Source: Paralichthys olivaceus
Lineage: Eukaryota; Chordata; Actinopteri; Pleuronectiformes; Paralichthyidae
Length of the DNA stretch: 64,000 nucleotides
NCBI RefSeq assembly: GCF_024713975.1
Contig: NC_091112.1
Location: forward strand, 14,325,001 to 14,389,000
Direction of reading: 5' to 3'
Part shown: in pieces, positions 39,711 to 53,305 of the stretch
Layout of the letters: each line of letters opens with the position of its first letter
How positions within the stretch are numbered: the first letter of the stretch is position 1
The notes under the pieces: model-generated
Seen by the model: only the letters and a program-made list of their open reading frames with translations
Databases searched by the model: none
Told to the model about the DNA's origin: nothing
Position numbers and translations under genes: made by a program

Positions 39711-40837
39711 TGGGATTTGCCAAAATGGACGTCTAAGAATTATGCCAAACACCTGGCAGCCATATTTAGTGTATAAGTAATTTGTTAAGACATTACGTGT
39801 TTTTAGTGTCAGAACTTTTTCTTGAGCCAATGCTTTGATATACATATTATTTTTCATGTATCTAGTGTGGAATAATGCACTTATTTTGTATTATGAATTT
39901 GCATTCTAAAGTAAAAATGAAATTATGCACTCACTGAATATGTCTTTTGTTTGAGGAAAAGCTCCGTCTTTTGCATCAGTAGAAATTTTAGCACACAGAC
40001 AGCCTCTCTGACAACTTCTGTGTTGCCAGATGAACAGATGGAGTTGCACCTAGTGGCAACTATGGCTGGTGAGAGGTGGAGGGGTGTCAGGGGTTCACAG
40101 TGTGTGTTTGTGTGTGTATGATGAAAGACACCATGGCTCCAGGATTCCACCCGTGCCTCCTCATTATCGAGAGGTCTTTAAATAGCTGCCTGCACTTTTC
40201 TGGTCACTTCCCATGGGAGGATTGGTTTTCATGTAAACTTCTGACCCCAACAATGAACCAGTGGACAGGTGGTGCTCCTCTGTAGTCTGAGGCGAGGGTG
40301 ATAGAAGATGAGACAGAGCTGTAGGAGACATGAAAACATGTGTCAGATGATAGAAGTGGTGAAATGGGTGTAGGGAAATTTCAATGAGATTTCTATTTGT
40401 ACTCTAAAACTATCATTTTGCTTCATTATTAGTTTTTTGCCTTTTTTCTTATGTCGATCCTGTCATTTTCACTTTTGTTTTGAATGTTCCTAAACCCATA
40501 AGATACTTTGTAACATGCACCACTAGATGGCACTACAGTCTCAATGTAATTCCTAAATGGATTCTAGACATTATACCATGCTGTGGATAACTCTACAGTC
40601 TTTTCTCTGTGTTTGTCCGTCATGTTATTTTCTCACAGTTGTGGATATCATCTACAGAGTGAACATTTGAAGAAACAGAACATTACTCTGTAAATCTTTC
40701 ACCAAAGACTTGATCAGCGAGGATCTGAGACCTATAGGATCGTTTGTGTTATTATGTTTTGACCAGGCTGTTTTGTTTTTCTAAACTGTATTTATGCATT
40801 TGCTGTAGGCCTGTAGTATTCCTCTAATAGACTTAAC

Positions 40838-40977
40838 ATAAAGATGGACATTATAGCTCCCCAAACGGGAAGCCAAAGGATCTCAGTCACTCCCTGGTGG
40901 CTGGCTGCAGATCGGGTCATAAACTCCACCTCCTCATTGTTAGTAGTTGAAATATGGACCAAACTCAAAATCAAACT
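40838..40977 (-). repeat. Interspersed repeat, family B, copy 3 (reverse)
   Basis: 'aaagatggacattatagctc', 'ggaagccaaaggatctcag', 'ccctggtggctggctgcag' and 'aaactccacctcctcattg' are the reverse complement of the family seen at 14205-14412. Confidence 0.65.
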
Positions 40978-43900
40978 CAAAGATGGTTTCCAGTTATTTT
41001 AGATATTTCTTTTCGAACTGATGTATATTCAATTTCATTGATTCTGGCTCCAAACTCACAAACTCTGATAGTTCCTATCAAGGATATTTTCATTGTACTG
41101 GGAGGAAGTGGAGTGTTTTATCACCAAAAGAAGTAAATGTTTTATTTGCCCCCTCATTCATACAGATTGGAAGTGAACGAGGGGGTTAAGGTGTGTCACT
41201 TAAACATTGTTGTATGTGAGCCGCAATGCTGTGGACAACTCTGCAGTCTTTTCTCTGTTTGTCTGTATGACTAATTTGTTTACATTTGCAAAGCAATAGA
41301 CAGATATGAAATAATGGAATAATGTTTAGTTGGCTTCCTATGGTAAATGTTTAATTTACGACAAATCCCACTTTACTGTATTCCCATGACCCTTTTTTGC
41401 ACCAAATATGCTTTTATTTTTAGCATTTTAGCTAACACCCTGTGTAATGTGTGTGTCATTCCTCTGAGATCATGATTCATTGTTTCCATGACAAAGATTA
41501 CGTCCCTTGTGCTCGAGAAAAGATGTAATGTTTATCTAATTCACCGTTGTTGACCACTGTGACTGTGTTTTGGCAAGTCTAGGCTTTAGGAGAGAGACAA
41601 TAATTTACATGACGTCATGTCCAGGGATCAACAGTCTCAACAGTTTAACACTGTTGAGCTGATGCACACACACACAGGATCCCACTCCCTCACTTCCCTG
41701 CCTAAATATCATCATTTCTTTCTGTTATTTCCTTCATAGCGAATGGAGAGATCTTTAGTGTATGTGGGTGGGGGGGAAACCAAATATTTAAGGGGGCATT
41801 GTGGTTCGGGACTCAATGTCCCACTGAGATAGACCATATGCTGGACATTCATTTGGACTAGTCTATTAAAGTCTGTTCCAACCGGCAGTTCCAAACTCCC
41901 CAGAACATCCTGTCAGTGTGTCCTCCTCTTCCACCTGTTTCTCCTGTTTCTCTTCCCAGGATAAGAAGTCCAAAAATGCAGATCACTATGCAGAATGCAT
42001 TTTCAAAAATTTGAGATCACTTTAAAGTTCTTCAAGATCAATAGCTGTCAGCACTTTATGCAAGGTTTCATTTTGCTTGTACTCAGGTTTTGACTCAATT
42101 TTACTGGTTTTATCACATTAAGATTTGAATTTAATAGTGATTGTGAAATAATGGTTAAGAAAATAGGTTAAGACATTTCAATCATAGGTCATTACATTGA
42201 ACACACCTAACTCCAAACAAGCTATCCTTATTTACACTGGCTGCTCAGAAGTTGTCACGGTTTCGGTTTTGTTTTTGAGGTTAAAAATAATCATCCTCTG
42301 AAATATCACCCACCGGTCATATACACAGAAAAATAATTGCAGTTGTTTTTGTCTGAACTCAAAAGGAACAAACAATGTTTGTTATAAGTGCATTAGATTT
42401 GTATATGGGAAATGTATGTACTAAAGCAATCAAATATTTAGGGAAGCACTTTCGCAAAAAGAAACGTAAACATTCCAGTCATGTGCTCTGCATCCTGTAG
42501 AACAAGTTCTGGAAACAATCCGTGGTTAGGAAAAGCTTATCAGTATTTATTCATTACCTGACAGAATAATTCTATACATGTCTGTTTATTCTCAGGTACA
42601 GTTTTAACATCAACATGTTCTCATGTAAAGTTCATGATGCAGACACTCTTAAGAATACTGGCTCTGAAATCATAGATTAACTGTGGGTACAGTTAAGGCA
42701 GCAGTAAATATTTTTTGTTATAGTAAATAAGAAGAGCATGGATGCCATTTTCAAACACAGTCTTCCTTCATAATCTCACTTCCACCCTGGTGCCTCCCAG
42801 TACAACCAGTCTCCTACCGAGATAAGAGATAAAATGTCTTGCACAAGGACACCTTGACAACTACTTATTGTGATGGAGCAGAATGTTTCTGATTCAGTGT
42901 CCCGAGACACATTTTTCTCTGATGGTCAGTGGATTTCAACTGACCTTCTTATAACAAGCCCACTTTTCCAAATTGTCACTTTGTTGTTCCCCTCTGTCTG
43001 TCACACCATGCATCATACAGGATTGTCTCACTGTGGCTAAGTGTGTTTTAATGACAGTGACCTTACCTGGTGTTTACTCAAACAGAGTGCCTCTGCCACA
43101 TAATTGTCTAGCGCCATCTTCTCACTGTCATCAGCCACCCAGTGTTTGTACCACTTGGCTTTTCCCTGTCTTAAGGGATCACTTAATATAATGAAGTAGC
43201 GGAGGCTCCATGTCCTCCTTCAATGTGTTTTTTCACTGTTCTGGATTAAGTCTGTTTCCTCCATTTAAAGATGACAGACACACTCACCATTAAAAAGACA
43301 CAGGGAACAAGTTTTGAAAATCGCCCTCATTTGAAAGTGTTGCTTCGTTCATGTTGTGTCAACCTCTACTGAAAATCTTTCATCGTTCAGTGTTATCACC
43401 TTCATGCTGCAGCACAGTCACGACCAGTTCCCATGAAGGGGTTTTCCGGATGAGAAGAGCTGATTTGTTGATGAGAAGAGCTCACATGTTCAGCTAGTGA
43501 GGTTCATACGTTTGATTCTGCAGTCATGGGTCTCATCTACAGTTTATTAAGAGACACTTACACTGATGTGTGAATCTGTAACCAAAAACATAATGCATAG
43601 GGCTCTTAGGACTATTGTGTCGTTTATTTTTTGAACTGGTTTCTATTTATGCATGCAAAATTGTGTGTAAAAGCTTGTATGTAACATTTGCTGTAGGCTT
43701 ATAGTATTCCTCTCAACAGGGACTTTCATGTGATGGGCATAATTCCCTACTGAAAGGTATGTATGCAGACCCATATTAGTATTGTTTAGATTCAGTTGTA
43801 TTGATTCAGTATTCCTCACTTGTTTTAGGAAAACTTTGCGGGCTGACTATTGGATGGATTATTAGACATTCATGGCCCTGACAGATAAAGACTAATGCCT

Positions 43901-46079
43901 GTAGTGTTGCAGTGACCTTTCTCTAGCACCATCATGAGGCACACGCCTTTTATTTGAAGTGAAATATTCTGAAAACTGTTGAGATTGTTATGAACACAGA
44001 TCTGTCTTTCCCTGATGATGAACTATAATCACCTTGGTTACCCTTTAACTTTTCATACTTTATCATAAGGATGACTTTCAGTACAGACTGTTCACTTGTA
44101 GCTTGTATCTAAATCCAAACATATGAGGCTCAGATTGTGAGTTAAATGCTGTGACTGCTGAGTCATTGGCTGGTGTGTGTTCTGCATGTGTACATGAGTC
44201 CATGTGAGTCTGTCTGCATCCATTAAAGGAGCTGCTTTTTTAGGACAGCTAATGTTGAGGTATTGATGTCTGTTTGATGAACTACAGTAAATATTGTGAA
44301 GGCCACTTACAATCAATCAAGTTTTATGACTTTTTAAAAGTTAACAAACACGTTTTTGCACACTCCAAAAATCTTTAGACCCGGCTGCAGAAATATGCTC
44401 CTAATCCCTGTTGTGTTGAGAAATGGTTTAGACTGAGAGAATCACCACTCTGTATTCAGCTCTCTTAATTAGACGATGCATGTGCGAGTACCAATCCTGG
44501 TATTTTAGCAAAGATTCGACAGAGGTCACCTCAGGTCTCCCGACTGTGACGTCAGCGCCTCATTTAAACGACCCCCCGGAGAGGATGAAAACAGACAGAG
44601 AGTTCCTCTGCAAATGGAGCGAGGGAGAGACAAAGAAAGACAGAGAAAGAAAGAGAGGAATAGTTGGATAGATGGAAAGCTGTGGTCTGTTTTTGTCCAG
44701 TCCCAAACAACCCAGCAGCAACCACACCCGCTCAGGAATTCCTGCTGTAAAAATATTTCATGTCATGTTTTTAAAGGAGCAGTGCAGCCCAATCACAACA
44801 TGATCGTTGTGCTTTTTTTACCTGAAAGACCCCCATGTTGCATAACAGGATGTTTCAGTAATGTCCACAGAGGGGGCAGAAAGTATTGCAGATGTAAATA
44901 GAACTTAAAGCAACTTTATACTACATTAGAAATCATTGTTTTTGTTGACTAATATTATGTGTGGAGTCATTCTGAGTACTATTGAATAGTTATAATAGTT
45001 TTAATAAATACATTACAGACTAAATTGAAATGAGAAGGATACATGCAAAGTTTATCAATTGAAACAAATATTTTACACAAGACATGAAAAAGATTTATGT
45101 GATGAATTTTACGGGATAGAAAAAGAGAGGTATGGACCTTGGTTTAAGTTATTGATATTTAATGAAAAATAGGCTAAAATTCTAAAAAGGCAATAAAGCA
45201 ATTGCAGACTTCAGTTCAAGATAATGCAAATCAAAAAAGGTTTCTATTATTAAAAAATGTCTCGAATCAAAGCTTAAATATTTCTGCCTGAGTGAATAGT
45301 GTGAGCTTGTGTATCTTCCTGTGTGTGTCTATGTTGTGTATGCATGGCTATAGCCAGATGGCTCTGTACGCAGCGTGCAGTGTATTTTGGCTCTGACCAC
45401 TCCTGGATTCTAAGAAATGCTCGAGTGTCCACAGTGAAGACATTTTCACCCTTAACATCAGCCACGCAGGGCTTTGTGTGTTTGCTCTGACTGTGTTTTA
45501 TTATTTATCTCTCAGTAAAAACACAAATAGTGTAGTTGGCCATGGGCCATTTGAAACATTTTACCCCCCCCCCTTTTTTTTTTAATGTATGTCTGTTTAT
45601 GTTAATGCTCAGGAAAGGTTGAAGGAAGAACCATCAACAGACCGGCCTCAACTTGTCCCGGCAAAGATAAACACTAATTGACCAATAAAATTGAATAAAC
45701 AGCTTAAGGCTCACGAAGCTGATCTGTGACAGGGTTACACACACATGAGGATCCCACCAATCTCCTTCTCCTCTTCAGATTGTATCAGACAGCGAGACAC
45801 TGATCATGCGGGGTTAAGCTTCCCTATTACAGCTTCTAAGTTCAAAGCACCACAGCTGATACAGATGTGTTTTTAACAACTTCAAAGTAGCAGTTATCAT
45901 ATCACCATCAAGAAGAGGACATGAAGTCAACATAGTTTACAGTATGACGATGAATACCACATGCTGTGTGGATACTGGGTATGTTGCGTCATGTGTGCGC
46001 CTGACATGACAAAACACTGTATTTCAAGAAAATGAATTACACCTCTGTCTTCAAAACAACACTCTGTAACTTTACCTCA

Positions 46080-46190
46080 TAGACTGGACGACATATCTCC
46101 ACTTCCTCCCAGTATCCAGAAATGAAGCCAAAATATCTATGATAGAATCACTGCCATCTTGCAGTGGTGGCGAGGTCCTGCTGTTACACT
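46080..46190 (+). repeat. Interspersed repeat, family B, copy 4 (partial)
   Basis: 'agactggacgacatatctcc', 'acttcctcccagtatccag', 'aaatgaagccaaaatatct' and 'gccatcttgcagtgg' follow the 5' half of the family; the 3' half is missing. Confidence 0.65.
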
Positions 46191-46729
46191 TCCTCAACCA
46201 ATCTTGAGAATTATTGGCTGTCATCCATGACATTCCCTCATTTTGATAGCATCAAATAACTTATTCAAACCAATCTTACCAGAAAAATGAACTCTTGGAC
46301 ATACATCAGTGTGATAAGAATGACCTAAAATGACTGAAACCATCACTGAAAAAAATTTATTTGACGTGCAATTTAACTTTTTAGATGGTCCATGTGCCAT
46401 TCACTAACACGGAGGAGGCAGCACACTCTTCAGCCACATGTGGTGATTAATTCTATATGGCTCCATATCCGTGCGATAATGTAGAGAAAAACAAAACCCA
46501 TCAATGTGTTGACTGGACCTCTGACTGAACTGAAACACAACTGAGCGGTGGATATTCCTTATGATCACCAGCTTTCTGAACCAGAAGAGCTGCAGCTATA
46601 ACAAATACACCAAACTTATATAAGAGATATCACTGGTTTTTGATCACTTCTAGGTCTATTTAACTGATCTACACTTGCTGTGAACTTGCTTGGCCTGATT
46701 CTTGCCATTCAAGCCAAGTTAAGCATCAA

Positions 46730-46971
46730 TTAAAGGTTTGGTGTGTAGAATTTAGTGACATATAGTTAAAAAACATGGCGGCCTCCGTAGAGAGGACCCG
46801 CTCCTTCTGTGAATATAAAGTATTTAGATATAAAGGACCCATAGGGTAAAGAAAACAACAATTTGTACAATTTAGATGAAACACACTTGTGAAAGCACCA
46901 CTAGGATTATTTTTTATTCAATTTCTGCCAATAGATCCCTTTCACCTAAATCTTACACACTGGACCTCTAA
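46730..46971 (+). mobile_element. MITE family A, copy with internal deletion
   Basis: Left end 'ttaaaggtttggtgtgtaga', right end 'cttacacactggacctcta'. Shares 'catggcggcctccgtagag', 'aggacccgctccttctg' and 'gccaatagatccctttcacc' with the 28868-29189 copy but lacks its 'cctcacctcaccctc' section. Confidence 0.75.
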
Positions 46972-48252
46972 GGACCTTGCAGTAGATTCTACCTGTTCAC
47001 CAAAGCTCTATAGAGCAAAAACAGGCATTAATGGTGAGGAGTGGGAATGAAGGCAGCACCATTCTCCCTGTTCGAAGTCCTTGTACCATCAAACTCCTTT
47101 CGAAACTGCTATTTAAAGGTAGAAAAACATTTCATAGTGTTGCTTTAAGAGGGACAGCTACTTTCCAAAACACTGCAGTGTTTTTTTTTAGGTTGAACCC
47201 ACAGCTATTTAGAAAATGACCTTCCTTTAGCCTCATAGTCTTTGTTATCTGGCTCTTAAACAAAATTGTTCCCTAGAGGCGCCATAAACAGGCAATAACC
47301 AACTCCAATAGTTCCATTTTCTGCAGTTTGCACGCATATCTCCGCTTTCCTCACCTCCTCATCTAACTGAACCAACTCACCAGAGACATGACATCATAAC
47401 AACATTTCTTCTACTTCCTCCCTTTCTGTCATATACGCAATGAAACAGACACCCTCTGACCACTCTTACAACTTTATAATCAAGACTTTTTGTGTGGCCA
47501 TTTGAGGCAGGTGAGAAAGATGTGGGGCTGTGAGTGGTTCAACCAGGAGGAAGGGCAACAACATGCCTGGACAGTGAAACCTGGAGTTCAATAGGTGTCA
47601 GAGGATTGAATCTACCTCTTCCTTCTGTCTCTTTGCACCCTTTTCACTGCTTTGAACTACTTTTTCTTCATATTTTTCTTCATTCCTCTTTCCGTACCCT
47701 CTTTTTCAACCAGAACTCACAGCCCACAGTGACTCTTACATCTATTCTAGTCATAGGCTGCTGAGACAAAGCTGTCTCTGTTGTGCAGAGGATTCCCTTC
47801 TGTGTGTTTCACAGCTGAGCATCAACCTGGAGCCTCTCCCTCTTCTCTTCAAAACTATTATTATATGTCATGCATTTTCCTTTGGCCTCATTTCTCTTTC
47901 TCTCTCACCTCCTGCTACACACTTCCTATGTTCTCTTATGGTTGATGTTATAAATAGTGGACTGTGAACTTGTTTCAGTGCTTTCGATTACTGCTTGGTT
48001 CGTAGAAATACGTTTCAAGGGAGTAAATATGCGCAGATGTTAAATAGGTGATTGAACAGAATACATTTTGATGTCGTTTCATTGTTGTGTGCTGTTTGAA
48101 AAATTGTAAGAGAGAAGTAGTTGGTGCAAAAAGAATGTGTCTGTTGCCGGACAAAGGCCGGTCGGGAATGATAATGCTGGTCCGAGAGAGCTGGGCTTAT
48201 CCCACCCGGCAGTATGGACTTCCTGCCTGCAACCTCCTTTCAGTCACATCTC

Positions 48253-48256
<4 letters not shown>

Positions 48257-48295
<39 letters not shown>
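48257..48295. repeat. (CA)n microsatellite
   Basis: About 19 AC units; it makes spurious Thr-His open frames. Confidence 0.95.
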
Positions 48296-48301
<6 letters not shown>

Positions 48302-50095
48302 CACACAGAGGTCAGTGACAGAAAGTTTGTGTTGCTGTTGTTACATTTATTCATTTTTTGTCTGTTTCTTTATGTGTTCATGCATTGTCTGAGTGGACAG
48401 TCTCAAAGCCTCCAAAGTCCTTGAGCAAAGTTCTTATCAGCAGCTGCTGCAGTCCGCAGCTTATGCCAACTATAAACAATGGTGCAGATATTATAATATG
48501 ACAAAAATCCCTTAAACAGTGCGGGCGCAACAAAATGGAAATCAGACAGTGTGTGAATCACATTATAATGCATAGGTTGTAAATTACTAATTGATAATAT
48601 GATACTAGAAAATCTGATGTGTTAAAAACTTATAGCTCCAACAGCTGGTTGACATTAGTTGTTGAGAATTACATGTCTTGAAAAATACACGATTGTAATG
48701 CATTTTGGTGCACACATTCATGATCCCCACAAGCTGAATTGTTATAATCTCTATAAACAGATTCTTCATGTGAATATGCAGACATGAGGGTTAAGATGTT
48801 TGGGCCTGAACCCTTTTGGTTTCTGTTTCTAGTTTAACCAATCACATGGGAGAATTCTTTGGTTGTTCGCAGGTCTTACTTACTGTGCTTGTTATGTTTT
48901 GGAGTTCAGTCTGTTTGAGCTTGTTTTGGACAGTGGTTATTTTTATGTATTCTGCAACATTTATTATTTATGCATAGCAAGATTCTGCATACCTCTATAA
49001 TCATGGATCCATAAATAAACATAATCCCAGATTGTCTGTGTTACTCCACAAATGATATAGAACTTAGTATGGGAACAACTTGACTTATACTGTTTCTTAT
49101 TCTACAACTACATTTTTTTCATGGCCATCTTCAAAAAAGAGAAATTCTGTGTAATTCTCTCCCTGGAAAAGGATTAAGGGTGTGCACGTAAACATAGCCA
49201 GTAGATGAAGAAAGAGAAAAACAGAGGAAAACGGAGCAGGGGAGGACTGGTGATACATTCCCCAGTAGGCTCACAGGGTTCTGGTGGTTAATGATTTTTT
49301 AAACTTACTACACGCACACACACACACCAGACCATAAACTACATATATTACCAATTGGTGATAAATATTTTTCCCCAATCGCACAAGTCGTCCACAATTA
49401 ACTGGTCTCCAGACTGAAATTTGTCCCCAAAGGTATTCAGAAGCAGAAACACACACGTTAACACAGACACGCTACAGCTCCCTCTCAGACATACTGTGGG
49501 TGGCTGTTTTCTATTGTATCGCCATGGAAACGCGTAAAACATTTCAATGTGTTCGGCATGAGTGAACCAAGCCATGACTCATTCCAACCCCTCCCAGCAC
49601 ACTTACAGTATGGATTCCCCCACCTCACACACACACCCGCATACACACACACGTTAACATTTAAATCCTCGAGTGATAAAAGCAATCTGGCACTTGAATC
49701 TAATTCGACACATATTAGTGTATTAAGTAAATTCTCTCCACATGGGTGAGTTCACTCTTGAGATGATGCTTATGACTCTCCTTTCTGTTGAGATACTGAC
49801 AGCATTTGATGCCCCTGAAGGATGAAGGCCATTAAAGTGGCAGCATGAGAACCACCTAGTTTCTTTTTCCTCCTCTGACTGACAGTGATATCCTGAGGTC
49901 CTGTGCCTGAATTATCCCAGGAATCCCAGCAGACAGGTAATGAGTCTGTCTCAAGTCCCGAGCTAAATGTAGAAGACTGCAGGTGATGCAGACCTTGTTA
50001 ATACAGTGCTATTATAGAGTTATATAATGTATCACATACATAACTAAGACGTTACATGTGATTTTTAGGGGTTGTAAATGGTGGCTGCAGCTATA

Positions 50096-50290
50096 ACAGA
50101 AAACCCTTAACAGATTTCCACAAAACTTGGTGGAAGGATGGGACGTGGTCCAAGAAGAAAGAATCAGTAAACTTTTGGGGTGGACCTTGACAAAGGGGGA
50201 AATCCAGGAATGTTTTTTTCCCCCCCTGGGAATACTTCATGGATTTTGTTTGAAAAAATCAGGCATATTTAGGAAACAGATTTGAATGTG
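50096..50290 (+). repeat. Degenerate interspersed repeat, family C, copy 2
   Basis: 'ccacaaaacttggtggaagg', 'atgggacgtggtccaag', 'aaatccaggaatgtttttt', 'tcatggattttgtttgaaa' and 'aaatcaggcatatttagg' match the layout of the 2380-2720 copy. Confidence 0.55.
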
Positions 50291-51354
50291 AAATGTTATG
50301 CGGCTGAGTAAATGTGAGTAAAAGTCTGGACTGGCTGGAAATATGACGTGTACGAGTGTAGGAAGGGATTGTTTCCCTTGGCAACTGTTCACAGTATTGT
50401 TGAACCAGGTGCTTTTTGAAGCTTTTATTGTAGTTACAGAAGCTATAACTAGAGCACATTGTTCTTATACGAATGGATAAACACATTATTGACAGTTTGT
50501 TCATTATTGCAACGTTACTAAATGCTGTGCTGTTCCATCAGCGTAGAATGAAAGTACATGTCGAATGTAGGTGGTCGTTGCTAATTGACGCTCAGTATTG
50601 TAGGCGTGTCTGAGTCTGCGCCCTCAAGGCTTTAACTCCTCCCCCTCCTCTCCCCTCCATATTTAGACCAGATTAGCTAGTCCTATGACACACATGCACA
50701 CACATATACAGCCCCCCCTTTTCTGATGTGTCTAACCCCCCCTCACCCACCTACACACACATATATATATATACAGTAATGGTAGCTTGTCTTGCACCCA
50801 TCACAATCAAATTTGTAAAACTCGACTTCACGGATTTGCAGAGCTTCTATGTTGACAGTGAGTGCAACTGAGACCTGAGGATAACTGGCCTCATGTGACT
50901 CGTCGTACCTGTCAGTCTGATTGTGTGTGTGTGTCATTACTAACAAGGGGTTTCAAGTTTCCACCTGGCCACACAGTGACAGGAAAGAGCCACTCCCTTT
51001 TGTCTGCAGGAAAAAGCTGAACCTCTTCACCTTTGCCAGACCACCTACTAACATTGGACTTTACAGTAGTTTCTCAGGGATATTTGTTCTTATCACCTGA
51101 AAACTGCAAAAGGATAACGCCAGGCCTGCTGTCTTTTATCGTGTTATAATATGGAAACTCTGATTCAAGGTGTGTATTTTTCTTCCCCAGCTGCTCAGAT
51201 GATTCGAGACCCAGGGGTTCCCCTCCTGAGGGAGGCTGAGATGACTACACCTGATCCCCGGAAAGGAGGCTAGAAGAAAAGACAAAAGGAACTACTAAAT
51301 CCCAGCTGTTTGGAACGTAAGGAGAAGCACAGCCAGCCCTGGAATGGAATACCT

Positions 51355-51554
51355 AACTGCTAGCAGCACTGTGAGAGGTGGGACGAAAGGCTGTCTCTCA
51401 TACAGAGGGAGGGACTGACTGCGCAGAGAGCATGGAGCTTCATTCACTCTGCCAAACACTCATACACACACACATACACACATGCTCCACAAGGCTGTTC
51501 TCAGGCTCAGAGAAAAGAGGGGAGCAGCAGAGAAGAGGACAGCACGTTCGCTAA
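51355..51554 (+). other. Possible 5' noncoding exon of the KIAA1522-like gene
   Basis: Purine-rich segment ending in a strong donor (AA|GTAAGT, GT at 51555) 764 bp before the acceptor of the coding exon at 52319. Start not determinable. Proposed only from the donor and position. Confidence 0.3.
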
Positions 51555-52318
51555 GTAAGTGGTATGCATGTCTGAACATTTCACAGCACACATGTGGCTC
51601 CTTTGGTCAACTTGTAGAGAAATGTTCATCTGTGTTCTTTGTAATTATGTCTTTAAAAAAAGTTAAACTTTGCATTTCGCTAGTTTTATTGAATGAGGCT
51701 TGTTTCTATTCTTTAACTCATTCGTACACACTTTTCTGCTGATGTGAACCACATGTCACACATGCAAGCACACACATACACACACACACACACACAAACA
51801 TATGCATAGACTCTGCAGAGGTCCAGCTCTCCACCCTGGGGCTTCTCCTCTCCAAACACAAAAATGAGAGAATAGGAAGACAGAGAGCGGGGGCGGACAA
51901 GTGAAGGGAAAACTTTAGTTGGACAATGTGGGAATGCTCTTGGTTTTGTAACATTGTTAACACTCAGGCTGGGTAATGTTCTGTTTATACTGACATTTAT
52001 TTTACCTTGTTATTTCTTGATAATCCTGTGTGAGTTTGACTTATTCTCCCTATTCAAGCATGTGACGTGATTTGATCAGATACAATCTGTCCTTGTCCCC
52101 TGTCTCACCTTAAATACATGTATATCCTTAAACATGTAAAGTGTCCCTGGGTCCCTTAAAAAGCGCTCTAAAAATTGTAATTATTATTATCATCTATCTG
52201 CAATTTTTCACATCTTGTTCTTACTTTCTAATGTCATTCTGTCCTTCTGGTTTTCATTTTCACCCTTTCTTCTATTTTTTCATCTCACACTGTCTTGCTG
52301 ATCTCATTGTTGTCCCAG

Positions 52319-52726
52319 GTGGTGACAGACAGCATCAGCAGAGACACTGAGCGAGGCAGAAGAGGGACAAGTGGGGTTGATCAAACCCTTCAAGGGGAAG
52401 GGGAGATTCCAGATTCATACCCTGTTTCTGAAAGAAGACTCAAATTGATTTAAGTGGAGGGACCAGGCTTTAGCTCCCAAGACCAACCTCCAGGATGTCC
52501 CGGAGGAGGTCAACAGGCGACCTGGTGCCCAGGGACGTCACTGAGATCTTAGCAAGGGAGGCGAGATCTCAGCGTGGTAAGAGGAAGCCTGGAAGCTCCC
52601 TGGGGCAGGCCTTCAGCTGGTTAAAGGGGAGTCGGAGGAAGAAGGGTCTCAGCAATGGACTGAGTCGAACTGGTACTGGTGTGACAGACACCAAACTGGG
52701 ACTTCAGAATCAAGACCCTGCAAAAG
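52319..52726 (+). CDS. nhsl3: KIAA1522/NHSL3-like, first coding exon (long N-terminal form, partial gene)
   Basis: Exon from a TTGTCCCAG acceptor (52318) to a GTGAGA donor (52727); coding from ATG 52495, 232 nt, 77 codons plus 1 nt. The start (MSRRRSTGDLVPRDVTEILA) and the basic GSSLGQAFSWLKGSRRKK segment recall the alternative N-terminus of the KIAA1522 (NHS-like 3) family. The human neighbour of SYNC is KIAA1522, so position agrees. The body of the gene must lie beyond 64000. NHS family proteins are actin/adhesion-associated scaffolds (family knowledge). Ending in phase 1, it can splice to the same downstream exon as the exon at 61315-61453. No ATG in better context was seen upstream in frame within the exon. 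The N-terminal identification is from recall, not alignment. Confidence 0.75.
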
Positions 52727-53163
52727 GTGAGAGCATCACGTCTTTTTTGACAACCACAAATAATACAAAATCGTCTTTAGGATATTTGACCATTTAAGGT
52801 TTGTTAAAAGTTGAGGGTATTAATTAGAGTTTATATTTAAAAGGACTTACTGTTCTTGATTGTATTTATGAACAAAAAAAAATCAACTCCAAATCTAACA
52901 AAATCTTTTTGCATAATTAATCATTAGTACTGCACGTATTAACAACAATGGACCTTCAATTCTCTGGTGTTTTTTTTTATCATCATCTAGAGGTTTAACC
53001 ACAACAGGCAAATAAAAACACTGTATACAGCTGATCCAGAACCAGACATTGGGCATAGAGAAGCATTTAGCAGCTAAAGGATCAAATATTTCCCTTGGAC
53101 ACAAAAACTGAGCACAAGAGAGAAGAAAATGGGCTAAAATTTGCAAAGTCTCTAATGTTGCCT

Positions 53164-53305
53164 TGTGTCTATTGGATGTTCTAATGCAGATTTGTTATAG
53201 ATTTAGCACAACAGCTTAACTAAAGATATTTACATGTGTCTATTGGATGTTCTTATGCAGATTTGTTGTACATTTAGCCCAACAGCTCAACCAAAGATAT
53301 TTGCA
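53164..53305. repeat. 71-bp tandem duplication
   Basis: The unit beginning tgtgtctattggatgttct at 53164 recurs at 53235 with about six substitutions; shared marks are 'atgcagatttgtt' and 'aaagatattt'. Confidence 0.9.

Larger units (their letters stand above)
38341..51354. other. 13-kb intergenic region between divergent sync and KIAA1522-like gene
   Basis: No exon supported on either strand; open frames are short and without splice or family signal. Holds a GA microsatellite (39670-39710), repeats at 40838-40977, 46080-46190, 46730-46971 and 50096-50290, and a CA repeat at 48257-48295. Being upstream of two developmentally expressed genes, it could hold enhancers, but nothing in the sequence alone shows it. 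Confidence 0.55.

Noticed and set aside
48087-48424. Open frames with Thr-His runs
   Set aside because: Generated by the (CA)n microsatellite; the same holds for frames near 56.0, 60.5 and 61.8 kb.
51150-51317. Possible small exon with ATG at about 51152 and a CCCCAG acceptor at 51190 or GTAAGG donor near 51318
   Set aside because: The implied intron would be about 20 bp and no family similarity is visible.
52895-53146. Minus-strand 83-codon frame
   Set aside because: No homologous pattern, no flanking signals, AT-rich intron sequence.
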